A DNA stretch of 41,000 nt from Chrysomallon squamiferum (GCA_012295275.1 CM022672.1:9241904-9282903); one strand, 5' to 3'. Counted from the first letter of the stretch, positions 10,964-22,431 are shown. Translations and numbers: made by a program. Notes: generated by a model not told the origin, from the letters alone.

Positions 10964-11066
10964 TGAAATGATGGAGTCTGTGTCTGGACGGTTATGGAAA
11001 CATAACAAGGCTTGTAAATGTGTGTGTCTTACAATATCTGCAGAAATACACGTACAAACGTGTTGA
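10964..11066 (+). CDS. Candidate small terminal exon or small ORF after a good acceptor
   Basis: A strong acceptor-like sequence (CTGTTATTTCATTTCAG, AG at 10962-10963) is followed by GAAATGATG. From ATG at 10968 a 32-codon frame runs to TGA at 11064. The residues begin MMESVSGRLWKHNKACKCVC and include three closely spaced Cys. There is no polyadenylation signal soon after the stop, and the frame is short enough to arise by chance. No family recognised. If real it would be a last coding exon. Confidence 0.12.
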
Positions 11067-11850
11067 GAAATGGAAAATCAAACTAAGTAAAACTCTGCAG
11101 TTTTCTCCCTCTGCGTCACGACCAGTGTATATTGGCTTCATTGTGTTTGCTCCATATATCAAATTTAATTAATAATGGATATCTCTAATATATAGTGGAT
11201 ATGAACCATGACATTTTAGTCGTGAGTAATGACTGTCGTGTTGAAAAAGAAAATAATAATAATAATTGGTCTCTGTAACAAGCATTAATACATGCCCACA
11301 CAGCCATATGTATTGATGCCATAACGTTATTTTATCTCGAGAATAAAAAATTATATAACTTTGGGTTTAATTCATTAGTTATATAATTACATAATATTTT
11401 ATATTCAGTCAGAAACAAACACAGAATACGTTTTAACCTTCTGAGGCCTAATGACGTTTGCTTTTCTAATCTGCGCTGGATAAAGATGACATTTTAAAAA
11501 GGTAACCAATCATCACTTTTATCCTGCAATCCTAAATAAAACAGAAACTAAATGAACTTAATAGTTTTATTTCTCATCTCACTGCTGACGAGAGTAGAAG
11601 AATCATACTTACTGATTTCGTTTTTTGTTCACTATGTGATTGCATATATATATATATATATGTAACTTTAAAATATATGCCAAAAAACAAATATATATTC
11701 AAATTGTTTTCCAGATTAATTTTTATATAATTACCATCTAATTATTTATGAACTGCTGTCGAATTTTAATTTAATTTCAGTAAGATATTTATACCACCAC
11801 ATAACACTTGTTTTCATCCGACTTGCTAGGTGGGGGAAAAAAAATGGCTA
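11067..11850. other. AT-rich unique DNA, no gene seen
   Basis: Includes a short (TA)n at 11643-11661. No supported frame or tandem unit. Confidence 0.7.
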
Positions 11851-12190
11851 GTTTAACTCCATTATGTAAATACGGTCATCTCAGCACCACGTTTGCTATT
11901 GGTATTAGCCAGTGACCACTTAACTCGGAAAACACCAGCATTTCTCCAGATGACCATCAAAGTCAGAATTCATCGCTTACATGTCCAGTAATTGCTTCCT
12001 TACTCCAATTAAGCTCTCGAAACTACGATCCAAAAGCGTTCGCATGGGTTTGGACTTGCGCAGTAAATCAATGATGACAGAATGACGGTAAATCTTTTCG
12101 GAAGCCGATAGAACTAACTGCCAGAAACCGGCATTGTCTAATGTGTAAATAAACGGGCGCTTTATGACACTGTATAATCCATCGTGGGAT
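11851..12190. other. GC-richer unique island without an intact frame
   Basis: Base composition is clearly less AT-rich than the flanks. A TGATGACAG string (12071-12079) resembles a Pbx/Meis-type site. No frame is long enough to call. It may be a conserved non-coding element or an old exon; conservation cannot be judged here. Confidence 0.3.
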
Positions 12191-12404
12191 ATAAATGTTT
12201 AATGATTTCCAATTAGTGGTTTTCATACTAATTTCAGATTCTGTTTATGGGTGCTATAGATGCGGATATGTCTGAGTTGTAATGAGAAAGACGAATTTAG
12301 TTGTTGTTGGTAAATTCGTGTTATTTTCCGTACCAACCAGAGCTGATCAGATCAGAATTGAAAATCATTGTTAATTAATAGCAAGATCAAACAACAAGAA
12401 CAGC

Positions 12405-12615
12405 AATTCAGTAGTAGTATAGTAGTAGTGGCACCAGTAATAATAATGACGACAATAACAACAACGGCAACATAGCAGTAGTAATATAATAGTAGCAGAA
12501 ATAGTAGTAGTAGTGGTGATGTTCGTTAGAGTAATGAGGACGAAAACAACAACGAAATACTTCTACTACTTCTACTACTACTTCTACTTTTAGTACTACT
12601 AATATAAAAATAATT
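12405..12615. repeat. Imperfect trinucleotide cluster, AGT then TAC/TTC
   Basis: AGT/AAT/AAC units (12410-12520) are followed, after a short gap, by CTACTACTT-type units (12559-12602) that are complementary to the AGT part. The two halves could fold back on each other. Confidence 0.9.
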
Positions 12616-13244
12616 TTAACAGAGTTTTGGAAACGTATTAACAATATTAATATTAATGAAGTGATTTTTCGATCGAACGAAATGTCTTATCGAAATAAAA
12701 ACAAACAAACAGTAAATAAATAAATAAATATATAAAAATCAGTTTCTTATATAAGAACAGAACGAAAAGATATTTATTTCTGAAACGACGCATTACAAAT
12801 ACTTTCACATAGAACTTTGCACTGCTTTTGATTCGTGTCAATAATGTGGGTAACAGATCATTGCTATTTTAATACAGGTTGCAGTTATTAAATTTAGCAT
12901 TATTTTTGTCTTTCATATACGTGTATGTTAACTTGAGTATGATGTTCTCGGATTAATATAGCCATTACAATAACAGGAAGTCATATCTGTTTCTCCTGAC
13001 AACATTTTCCCTTGAGGTTTTTTCCAGAAGACGGAAGTCTTATTATTTGAAGAAAATACGTATGTTTTTAAAGATTATTTTGTTTTTATAGCAGATGCCA
13101 TGTTAATTAGGTGACATTCAGCGTACGTAGCCTATTATTTGCATACATTCATTAAAAAAGAAAAAGAAAAATTAGTGGTAGTTCTGTTTTTAGAATCCGG
13201 TTTAGTCTAGATCGTGTGTGTAATTCTGTCTGTTTGTTTGTGTG

Positions 13245-13248
<4 letters not shown>
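12616..13248. other. AT-rich unique DNA with one microexon-like interval
   Basis: Around 13028-13059 an acceptor-like TTTTTTCCAG (AG at 13026-13027) is followed by 32 bases reading KTEVLLFEEN and then AC|GTATGT. This is short and unsupported by neighbours, so I do not call it as a gene. The rest shows nothing. Confidence 0.55.

Positions 13249-13287
<39 letters not shown>
13249..13287. repeat. (TG)n microsatellite
   Basis: About 19 TG units. Confidence 0.98.
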
Positions 13288-13290
<3 letters not shown>

Positions 13291-13901
13291 TTTTGAATAT
13301 TAATTAAGCGTGCGCGTATGTTGTGTGTATGATATATATAAAATATATAACAGCGCACCATTCACATTCAAGTTGAAACATGTTTCATTTTCAAACGAGG
13401 GGTAATCGGTGCATGACAATGTTTGCAGTTCCTTCAATGATTTTTTTTATTACTATATTTTTTGTCGTGTTTTGTTTATAATCTATGAGAGATTTATAAA
13501 AGAAATAATAATAATAATAATAATATATATATATATATATGTGATATTCTGCAGTCAGTATGAAATAGTTTCTGTTTTGAAACATATTTATGAATTGTTA
13601 CTTGCATGTTTTGTTTTCTTATAATATGATCTGTTGTTAATAGCATATATTTTTTCTTTTTCTAGAAAAAATGTAGTTTCAAAGAGAAATGCAGAATTAA
13701 TGACAATCTGTTAGTCATGCCATGTTTTTTTTTTTTTTTTTTTTTTTTTAAATGTTGTATTTTTCGCAGATTGCAGTAAACAGGTAAAACCTACAGTGTG
13801 AATAACATTATTATTATTTTATTATAAACATTATTTTTCTGTACCGTTTAGCACGCAGTATTGTTATCAATTATTTTTACTTTTGAAAACAGAGGTACTG
13901 G

Positions 13902-13938
<37 letters not shown>

Positions 13939-14709
13939 ACCACAGTCATCATCATTATCTTCGTGAGTATCCTTATCATCATCATCATCATCATTATAAT
14001 GTATCACCTGTTTTTATATCATTCTTTAATATAACTGTCTTCTTGTACCTACATCATTAGGTATATGTTTTTCTTATGTGTATTGTGACATATATCAATC
14101 ACTTTATCATAAGATGCTAATTAAATGAACACAGATTTCCTATAGATCATGTGCATTTCTTTCTTGTTTCATTTATTACTCTCCTTTTTTGCTTTACTTG
14201 TTCAACCTATTTCCATTTTTTTCTTTCTTCTTTATCTTTTTTTCTCCTTTGTGTTGTTTTCTTTTCATTAACAAGTAATATATTTAACTAAAGATAGATA
14301 CTCTTATGCGTAAGTAGAAATGTGAAAAATTGATATTTTAAAATAACCATGGGATGTTATATTTTACAATTTATGTTGGCAGATCTAGAGGTTGCTAACC
14401 TACTTTGTAATTTACTGGCTTTTTGTGTTAGTTTTTGGAGGGCGTGCATTTTTTTTTTCTTTGTTTCTTGTTTTCTTTTCTTCTTCTTCTTTTTTCGTCT
14501 TTTTTAAAAAAAAATGTTTTATTTTATGTTTTTTTATATATATTTATTATTATTATTTTTCACAATGAAAGGTATTTTATCTTGAAGTGGTATCTACTAC
14601 ATTTCTATTACTAAGAAGGATACATCTTTTCAGAAAATGCAGAACAACCAATTCTTACCGATCTTGTTATTAATGCTGTTTTATTTTTATTATTATTATT
14701 TCATTATTG
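13288..14709. other. AT-rich DNA with many short simple repeats
   Basis: (AAT)n then (AT)n at 13504-13540. Poly-T at 13726-13749. (ATT)n at 13901-13936. (ATC)n at 13977-13995. T/C-rich low complexity at 14160-14270 and 14450-14550. No gene seen. Confidence 0.8.
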
Positions 14710-14714
14710 TGAGT

Positions 14715-14780
<66 letters not shown>
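14710..14780. repeat. (GT)n microsatellite, about 70 bp
   Basis: A GT run with one interruption near 14720. The Cys-Val ORF beginning at 14713 is its translation. Confidence 0.98.
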
Positions 14781-14782
<2 letters not shown>

Positions 14783-15080
14783 CTACTCATTATTCAAGAC
14801 CTGTAGTTGTTAATTTGCTTCAAGACTTTAAATTAATTGGATTCTTGATGCATCCGTTCTTAGACGATGCACTGTTTAACAAACAGCCAGTGTAAATAAC
14901 TCAAAATGCTGTGCAAGCACTAGACTATAACAATTAGAAGAATCTTTCTCGCAATCCATACTCTCAGGAAATTAGAACCTGGTGGAGTACTGCGAAATAA
15001 ATCTTATTCTAGGTTATTTTTTTTTTTTTTATTTTAACTTTTTTTTTTTTTTTTTTTTAATTCCGTATTTTACGAGAACT
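14781..15080. other. Unique DNA with two poly-T tracts
   Basis: Poly-T at 15018-15030 and 15041-15058. No coding support. Confidence 0.7.
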
Positions 15081-15123
15081 ACATCCTAGCGTAAAACAAA
15101 ACCGCCATCTTTAGTGCGACCTT

Positions 15124-15249
15124 ATGTCCCTTTGTAGCATCATTAATACCCGTTCAGAAATGTCCGTGCTGAAGAAGCCACAAGAATTGTATCTAAAGGC
15201 CTCCGAGCATGGAAATAAACACGCCTCGCTTCTGTGGACCCAGCACTGA
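15124..15249 (+). CDS. Small ORF of 41 codons in a GC-richer island (doubtful)
   Basis: The island at 15085-15450 is less AT-rich than its flanks. From ATG at 15124 a frame runs to TGA at 15247. Its residues look protein-like, for example EMSVLKKPQELYLKASEHGN, and a second ATG lies at 15160. No splice signals clearly bound it, and the rest of the island has no intact frame. It may be a remnant of an old exon or element, or chance. No homology recognised. Confidence 0.12.
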   Translation: MSLCSIINTRSEMSVLKKPQELYLKASEHGNKHASLLWTQH

Positions 15250-15927
15250 GAGGCATCTTGGAATTGCAACGGATATTAAAGCAATGGTTCCATCAAGAGA
15301 TCCACTCTACGTGACTTTCACTGTGTGCATTTGAACGTCTGATGAGCGACTGACTCCTGCCGAAAGCTAATGGTTTTGCTCTTCACACTGGAAATAACAT
15401 TTCTCAAAAGTGCAGTTAGGCAGCGAAAGGACATCCATGATACGTTACTAGAGGCCATTCAATTTAGAAAAAAAAAAAAAAAATCGAGTAAAAAAAAAGA
15501 AAATATATTTGAGAAAATTAAAAAAAAAGAATGAGGCAATATATAAATGTACACTAAGGAACAATGGGTGAATAAATATATCAATTAATCATTAAAAATG
15601 AACAGAAAAAATAAATAAAAATAATGAATAAACGAATTAATGGATGATTAATAATGTTACATTATGTTTTATTATAAACGTCAGTGGGTTAAATACTGTA
15701 GTATCATGAGAAAAAAAAGAAAAAAAAAAAAGCCTATCTTTAAGCGGGTTATTATTATTGATTAGCAGTGGCATTTCTTTTTAGACAGATAATACCTACG
15801 ACAACTAATTAACAAGTTAACGCACACTGGCTGGAACGGGAAATTTTATAAATTAGGAAACGGAGAAAAGAAATACGGAACATCTTATTTTTATTACTTC
15901 ACTTTTAATTTAAGAATTACATGATAA
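15250..15927. other. Unique then AT-rich DNA, no gene seen
   Basis: The GC-richer island ends near 15450. A-rich tracts follow at 15466-15483 and 15709-15731. No supported frame. Confidence 0.65.
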
Positions 15928-16036
15928 TTTTATTTTATTTTATTCGATTTTATTTTATTTTATTTTATTTTATTTTATTTTATTTTATTTTTACCTTTCT
16001 ATTTTATTTTATTTTATTTTATTTTATTTTATTTTT
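15928..16036. repeat. (TTTTA)n pentanucleotide satellite-like tract
   Basis: Two blocks of TTTTA units (about 15928-15990 and 16000-16036) are separated by a 10-base interruption. One CG-containing variant unit lies near 15945. It translates as Phe/Ile/Leu/Tyr only. Confidence 0.98.
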
Positions 16037-16436
16037 TTGCTTTGCTCATGTTGAACTGTTTTTAACTCAACATTGCGTTGACTCACAGAATAATCCCACA
16101 GACTGACATCATTTCTCCTCTGGAAGTCGCATTCTGTCACAGCTAATTAAACATCTGAGAAAATAAAACGTCAATTCAGCTTGCTTTTCTGCTCTCACTG
16201 CGAATTTGGCTGCGAAGATAGGATTTTTAATATAATTTACACATCATAATACATTTATACTGAAAACGATCTTCTACGGCTAATAACATTTGATGCACAC
16301 AAAAACAATTTTTCCTTTCCTTTGTAATGTGTTGATTAAAGTAACAAAGAGATGATTTTGTTTTTGGTGGAGAGATGCATTTCAGAGTCAGTTTGACTTG
16401 GTAAACCCGATAACTTGCAACATGCATACGTAAGAT
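16037..16436. other. Unique DNA, no gene supported
   Basis: A 102-codon minus-strand frame (16227-16535) begins inside the CATA repeat. Its downstream half has no features that support it independently. Confidence 0.6.
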
Positions 16437-16575
16437 ATACTTGCAAACACAAATACATGTACACAAACACATATTGACATACATATTTTTAAATATATGT
16501 ACATACATACATACATACATACTGCATACATACACACATACATAAATTCATACATACATACATACATACAAACTT
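16437..16575. repeat. (CATA)n tetranucleotide repeat
   Basis: Imperfect CATA/CACA units, densest at 16499-16522 and 16550-16570. Confidence 0.96.
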
Positions 16576-17138
16576 AAGTATACACACTATCATTTATATT
16601 CTGATCCTAAACAAATATATTTTAGTGTATATATATTTTATATCTGTTATGTAAATAACGTGTGAAATATGTATGTGTGTATGTAAACAGAGAACATAAT
16701 ACACGCTATTAAAACAATGGTGTTATATATGCGAGCCAACAACAACAACATCAAAGACTCTGCAAGCGTTTTAGTACAGATATACATCTGCTTGAAGAAT
16801 GACCGGCAAACCATTAAGATCTGATCTCGATATCGGTTACGATAAAAGAAACAAGACTTGAGTGACTGAACTTTACTAATAACTTATTATAGCTGCATTT
16901 AGCTGACGAGACACGTCAGTGATTTGTGACGAAGGGAGACGCTGGGCTCAAGGGTTGTCCATATATTCCGTCTCGAGTGCAGCTTCTCTAATTGTGCCGA
17001 GTTACCCTGTACAAAGAAACCGGTTCTTAATACATCAGGGCTTGTCTCTTCTTCTTTGTACGTAGATGTTTGACTGGGATATTGGATATTTTCTCTTGTA
17101 CTTCTTTCAGCACTGACATATGATCGATGAACTAAACA
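16576..17138. other. AT-rich then GC-richer unique DNA
   Basis: From about 16850 the sequence becomes less AT-rich and leads into the coding-like block that starts near 17139. No separate gene called. Confidence 0.6.
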
Positions 17139-17651
17139 ATGTGCTCTATTAATGGAAACTTATCTGACAAATTGCTCCAGATTGATCTCGTTTTTGCCTT
17201 CACTGACCTCAAATCATCTCGCCACGACAGACTTTCCTTCTCGCTCTTTAGTTGCGTGTGACCCCAATCTCCCATAACTCAGCTCGCCTTTCTTCCCCTC
17301 CCGCCTTTCAGTATTGACCGAGCAAGATCTCGAGAGCCGGTCACCATGGTCAGTTCATGCAGAATCTCTCGACTTATCGACAGACCATTCGTCTTTTTCC
17401 GGAGAAACGAGTCCCGCACAGACGATATCACCACTAACTTATTACGACTATTTCTATTGAATTAACTGTCTATGCAACGATTCTCTCCGCTCGCAATTTC
17501 CTCTCTGATGATCTTTCGACTGACGGAGATAAGATTCGGCGAGAAACCGCCAATCTCAGATACTAAAGCACCCGAGGATAATGCTCGGACGGGCCACCAA
17601 TTGGATTTTCCCAATCAATATTGGTTCTTTAAGAGCAAAATCGTTGCCTAA
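17139..17651 (+). pseudogene. Stop-poor plus-strand stretch upstream of a candidate exon
   Basis: Reading in one frame from ATG at 17139, stops occur only at 17259, 17463 and 17649, leaving open runs of 40, 67 and 61 codons. The middle run contains a Kozak-like ACCATGG at 17343-17349 (MVSSCRISRLIDRPFVFFRR). A very strong acceptor, CTTTCTTCCCCTCCCGCCTTTCAG, ends at 17311. So an exon could start at 17312, but two in-frame stops follow, which would make the first part untranslated or decayed. The minus strand is also stop-poor here (one stop in about 113 codons, with pieces such as GGFSPNLISVSRKIIREEIA), so composition contributes. No family recognised. A 5' leader exon, a broken coding copy, or a conserved island are all possible. 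Confidence 0.22.
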
Positions 17652-17905
17652 TCTTGTACGTTCTGCCAAATCAAACTCAATGAAGACAGAATTCTCGAAG
17701 ACGTCTTGGTCAACAATATGTCTGCAGAGACAGGTTTTTCCCCCAAGGACTGTCCGAAGCTGATCGACCAACTAAAAGTCCATGTGGCACATAGCACCGT
17801 CCTCATAATGATGGTCGTGACAAAAATGATTTCTCCGCCAGACGAATCAACGGATGGAGACGATAAAGAAGTTACAAGTGAACTGACAGCGGTGGAAGAC
17901 GTGAG
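17652..17905 (+). CDS. Candidate exon ending at a consensus GTATGT donor
   Basis: The frame stays open for 85 codons from just after TAA 17649 to a strong donor, GACGTGAG|GTATGTCTC at 17906, in phase 2. The residues look genuinely protein-like: an N-terminal CTFCQIKLNEDRILEDVLV, an ATG at 17718 (MSAETGFSPKDC), a hydrophobic stretch (HSTVLIMMVVTKM) and an acidic end (DESTDGDDKEVTSELTAVED, then VR). With the acceptor at 17310-17311 the exon would be 594 bp, with the first part untranslated; otherwise the acceptor is unidentified. A minus-strand frame (17556-17771) overlaps but lacks splice support. No domain recognised. Of all plus-strand candidates this is the most convincing by ORF length plus donor quality. 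Confidence 0.32.
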
Positions 17906-19190
<1,285 letters not shown>

Positions 19191-19484
19191 CTAAACTAAG
19201 CTAGACGAAGCAGCGAGGTTCATTCTGTCGTTAACCATTTTACACCAGAAGCCTGTCTTTAGAGATAATTGATTCTGTACCCTGACAGTACTTATGTGAT
19301 TTGAGGACAAGTTGAAAATGGCATACGTAACGAAGTTCATCCAAGACGAGAACCGTTGGTTGTGCTGACACAGCGGCTCGTGGTCTGCGCGAAGATTATT
19401 GACTGTCTGTGAGGCGGGTAGTAATCTTGTTTTGATTCGATTAGAAGAATCTACACGTCTGTGTCCAATTTGCTTCAACCGTCA
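19191..19484 (-). CDS. Unrecognised minus-strand open frame, about 97 codons
   Basis: An open frame lies in a GC-richer block, running from a TGA near 19485 to a TAG at 19191. The offered start codon at 19478 is TTG; the first ATG lies about half way along (WMNFVTYAIFNLSSNHIST). Residues are mixed, with one weakly hydrophobic patch. No splice signals clearly bound it and no family is recognised. Chance is quite possible given the composition. Confidence 0.12.
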
Positions 19485-19765
19485 GTCCACTGTCATTATT
19501 TATCTCAGAAACTCCTCAAACTTTTAGCTGTTTGATATCAGTAAAGACAGCGAAGACAATAAAAACACGCAGCTCGTGGTAATTAGTTCATGTAAAGTCT
19601 GTGTAAATTATATTTTTATACGTTTATACTGATATCGGAAACCCTGATATATGAACTCAGAACATACACGCGTACGAATAGTGAAAAGAGTGAATTCAGT
19701 ATATAATGAGCATGCATTCGTATGGTTATATAAACACACTTTCCATAAATATAAAGGACGTATGT
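19485..19765. other. AT-rich unique DNA, no gene seen
   Basis: No supported feature before the CATA repeats begin. Confidence 0.65.
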
Positions 19766-20015
19766 ACATCCATACATACCAACATATCTACTTGTATACC
19801 TTTGTATATATATATATATATATATACACATAAACGTACACATACACACACATACATACACACATATATATTTATATATATGCATAAAGGTATACATTCA
19901 TGTATGCATACATATATTAATACATACACACATACAGTACTTTAAAATAATTACATCCATACATACATACATACATACACACATACATGTTACATAGATA
20001 TACATATAATCATAC
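19766..20015. repeat. CATA/CACA repeats with an internal (TA)n
   Basis: Imperfect CATA units lie on both sides of a TA run (19806-19827). All ORFs here on both strands are repeat translations. Confidence 0.96.
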
Positions 20016-20470
20016 AAACATAATCTCTAAAGACAGTTACATATGTAACTAGTATCTTGAGACATACAGAATACTAGATATAAATGATTATTATTTGTAA
20101 CTTTTTAATTTTTTGGTTTGTTATTTCAAACACTACTGGATAATGAATAAATACATAAGGTCGTTCGGTGGTTTAATGTTTCGTGTTATTGTTCCCTATT
20201 TTATTGTAGCAAGATAAAATATATGGGAATTTCAAGTGTGCCGTACTATTTGAAAAATGTTCAGGAGAAACCATTTATTTACCCTTTATTTAATTTCGTT
20301 TTTTCCTTTCTTTTTTTTTTTTATTCTTCACCAATATCTTCACTCAGAATTGATCAAATTTCTTTTTCTCATTGCAATCATTATTTACACTTCTGCACAA
20401 ATGATATTTTTTTTTTATATTCCAGAGACATTTTTTTTCTGGTATGTATAACAGTTAACACGGGCTGTAA
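20016..20470. other. AT-rich DNA with T-rich tracts
   Basis: T-rich runs at 20301-20324, 20406-20420 and 20431-20441. An acceptor/GTATGT pair around 20425-20445 encloses only about 16 bases and is not called. Confidence 0.65.
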
Positions 20471-20830
20471 ATGAATGCAGTATTGATGGAGCCAATTGGA
20501 TGAGAAGCATGTGTCTGGGGAGTTTTTGGTCTAACCAGGCAGACCGCGGCTTCCCGAGCGTTTATTGCTTTTCAGTTTTCATTCCAGATATTTATCGATG
20601 ATTAATGACAGTTTTAAGGCTTCGAAGGCATCTGCCGAAATATGGTCTGATTCGCTTTTTATTCGACCTCTTACCCACTTTCACACGATGTTAATTAATT
20701 TCTTGGGTGTTTCTGTTGGATCCGAAAATAACTACTAAGTGCATGCTGTTGTTAACTGGTTTAGTTTGGAAAGTGCACATGGTTCTGTCCGCAATCAATA
20801 ACAGCAAGGGTGTACAGACTGATGATTTAC
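20471..20830. promoter_or_regulatory. GC-richer unique island, possible regulatory element
   Basis: This island has no open frame but looks unlike the flanking AT-rich DNA. At 20599-20611 it holds TGATTAATGACAG, which joins a Pbx-Hox type site (TGATNNAT) to a Meis/TGIF-type core (TGACAG). That arrangement is known from Hox-regulated enhancers in animals. One composite site can occur by chance, so the regulatory reading is inference. Confidence 0.25.
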
Positions 20831-20929
20831 GAAGAAGAAACAAAAGACTTTAGTAGTTTTTATGCTACTGGCCTCAGTTTTATTTAAGATCTTTGTGCTA
20901 AAACTACAATTCAGAACCTTTATACTTAG

Positions 20930-21055
20930 TATGAACTGGATGATGGCCATTGGCTAATACAGAGAGGGACTAGTGGGCGATCGATCCTTCCCTAATCGCT
21001 TCAAACGTATTGCACTGACAGTGTTGCACTGATAGCAGTTGTGTCAGAAGATCTT
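20930..21055 (-). mobile_element. Degraded tRNA-derived SINE fragment
   Basis: Read on the minus strand, a B-box-like AAGGATCGATCGC (20978-20990) is followed by CTAGTCCCTCTCTGTATTAG and CCAATGGCCATCATCC. The same order (GGATCRATC, then a CCCATTGGC-type core) occurs in the SINE fragment near 28850. The A box is not clear. A poly-A run at 21111-21131 lies on the head side of this orientation, so it is not its tail. Confidence 0.35.
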
Positions 21056-21576
21056 GGTTCACGTATCATGTGTTTGGCAATAATAAAGAAGAAAAATCCT
21101 TACAAAACAAAAAAAAAAAAAAAAAAAAAAACCGTCAACAAGAATAAACTCGACACAAATTAATATTATAAATGAAAACAATTTTATATATGTAAAAAGT
21201 ATTGGTTTGTGTTTCACACACGTCTTACATTGTAGATTTTTAAATCACGCCACACTCTCATATCCTTATCAACAGTTAAGATAAGACATTCATTCATTCC
21301 TTTATCATACATTTTGAAGAAAGATAAAACGATGCAATAACCTAAGACAACATAATTTGAAGCTGTAAAATCCAACTGATTTTGTCTTATTTAATGATTT
21401 TAAATTAGATTTCAAACCCACGTTATTTATCAATAGCTGGAAACAGACTTTAACATACGGAAGGAATCAGTTATTAACTCTCACACAGTATCGGATTTTC
21501 TCGCTTTTCACGAAGCCAGGAAGTAGCGAGTTTCAAAGAAATTATCTACCAGTTCATGGAAAGTTTTCCGCGAAGT
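21056..21576. other. AT-rich unique DNA with a poly-A tract
   Basis: Poly-A of about 22 bases at 21110-21131. Otherwise nothing supported. Confidence 0.7.
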
Positions 21577-21909
21577 TCAAGAAAGGTCATCTACAATGAA
21601 AATGTTGCTAATTGAATCCAGACCTTTGTCGTAAGCAAACGATGCGATCGGGTCAGAGCCCTGATTGAAAACGTTCCTTTCGGAGATTATTCTTAAAATG
21701 TCATTTTCAGTATTCAGTACTTCTAACAGTAATAGGATTAGTGACATCGTACTGTGGTGATCATTAGAAACACGCTTTGAAATTGTATTAACACTTAACG
21801 TGAGGAACAGCCTTAACGATTCTCGAAGAACAAAAACAGATCGTTCATTACCCTCAAAATGAACTCGGTTTCTGATCACCTGTAGTCGGCGCTGTTGCTG
21901 TCGTTAGGT
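21577..21909 (-). CDS. Unrecognised minus-strand open frame, about 110 codons
   Basis: An open frame runs from a TAA near 21907-21909 to a TGA/TAG-type end at 21577-21579. Near its upstream end CGACTACAG|GTGATC could act as an acceptor at the GTG used as a start (21879), but that tract is poor in pyrimidines. Residues look protein-like: RVHFEGNERSVFVLRESLRL, then a leucine-rich MSLILLLLEVLNTENDILRI, then SDPIASFAYDKGLDSISNIF and an acidic VDDLS end. No domain recognised. The first ATG is 44 codons inside the frame. It is one of the better non-repeat frames, but there is no donor or initiator to confirm it. Confidence 0.2.
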
Positions 21910-22078
21910 CATCGAGCTAAAACTGGTGCACCCAAGATGACGAAATCGTATCTCAGCATAAAACTGAAACCTAGGATCAGATAGATGTGATGAAGGCTGT
22001 AATATATAATCTCCAGATATATTCTCGACCTGCTAATATATTTAAGACTGATAGATAAAAGAAATATGTTAATAAAGA

Positions 22079-22080
<2 letters not shown>

Positions 22081-22131
<51 letters not shown>
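22081..22131. repeat. (CA)n microsatellite, about 51 bp
   Basis: Perfect CA run. The minus-strand Cys-Val ORFs are its translation. Confidence 0.98.
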
Positions 22132-22135
<4 letters not shown>

Positions 22136-22289
22136 TAATAAATTAAATAATTTATGGTTATGTAGCGATATGCATTTCGTCATACGTGTCAGAAGGTAGT
22201 GAGAAATTAAAACCGCCACCACTATACGTTTCTGAATTAGCGGACTTTTTATATGAACTTTCCCCTTTACTCAGAAAAGCCAGCCATTG

Positions 22290-22416
22290 TTTTGATACAC
22301 CAGTAATTGTGCACCGGCTTGGATGGGAAATTGTGCAATTTAACTGCTTTGAAGGATTGATCTTTCCTTCCATCTCACCTGACCGTGCTCTCGTACCACT
22401 GAGCCAAAACTCGCCT
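22290..22416 (-). mobile_element. tRNA-derived SINE, head well preserved
   Basis: On the minus strand the sequence starts near 22416 with a tRNA-like head. The A box is TGGCTCAGTGG (22396-22406), with a D-stem pair GCTC/GAGC. The T-arm is AAGGA ... TCCTT around a B-box-like AGATCAATCC (22354-22364). The A-B spacing of about 42 bases is tRNA-like. The anticodon arm does not fold well, so this is a SINE head and not a functional tRNA gene. A body of unknown length follows toward 22290. tRNA-derived SINEs are well documented in squid and octopus. A 3' tail was not identified. The plus-strand ORF at 22186-22431 is a shadow of it. Confidence 0.6.
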
Positions 22417-22431
22417 TCATCGACTTGCTAA

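Noticed and set aside
13028-13059. 32-bp microexon between TTTTTTCCAG and GTATGT
   Set aside because: Splice strings are fair, but the interval is very short, AT-rich and without supporting contrast.
22350-22416. Functional tRNA gene
   Set aside because: A and B boxes, D-stem and T-arm are tRNA-like, but the anticodon arm does not fold and the acceptor ends do not pair; a SINE head fits better.
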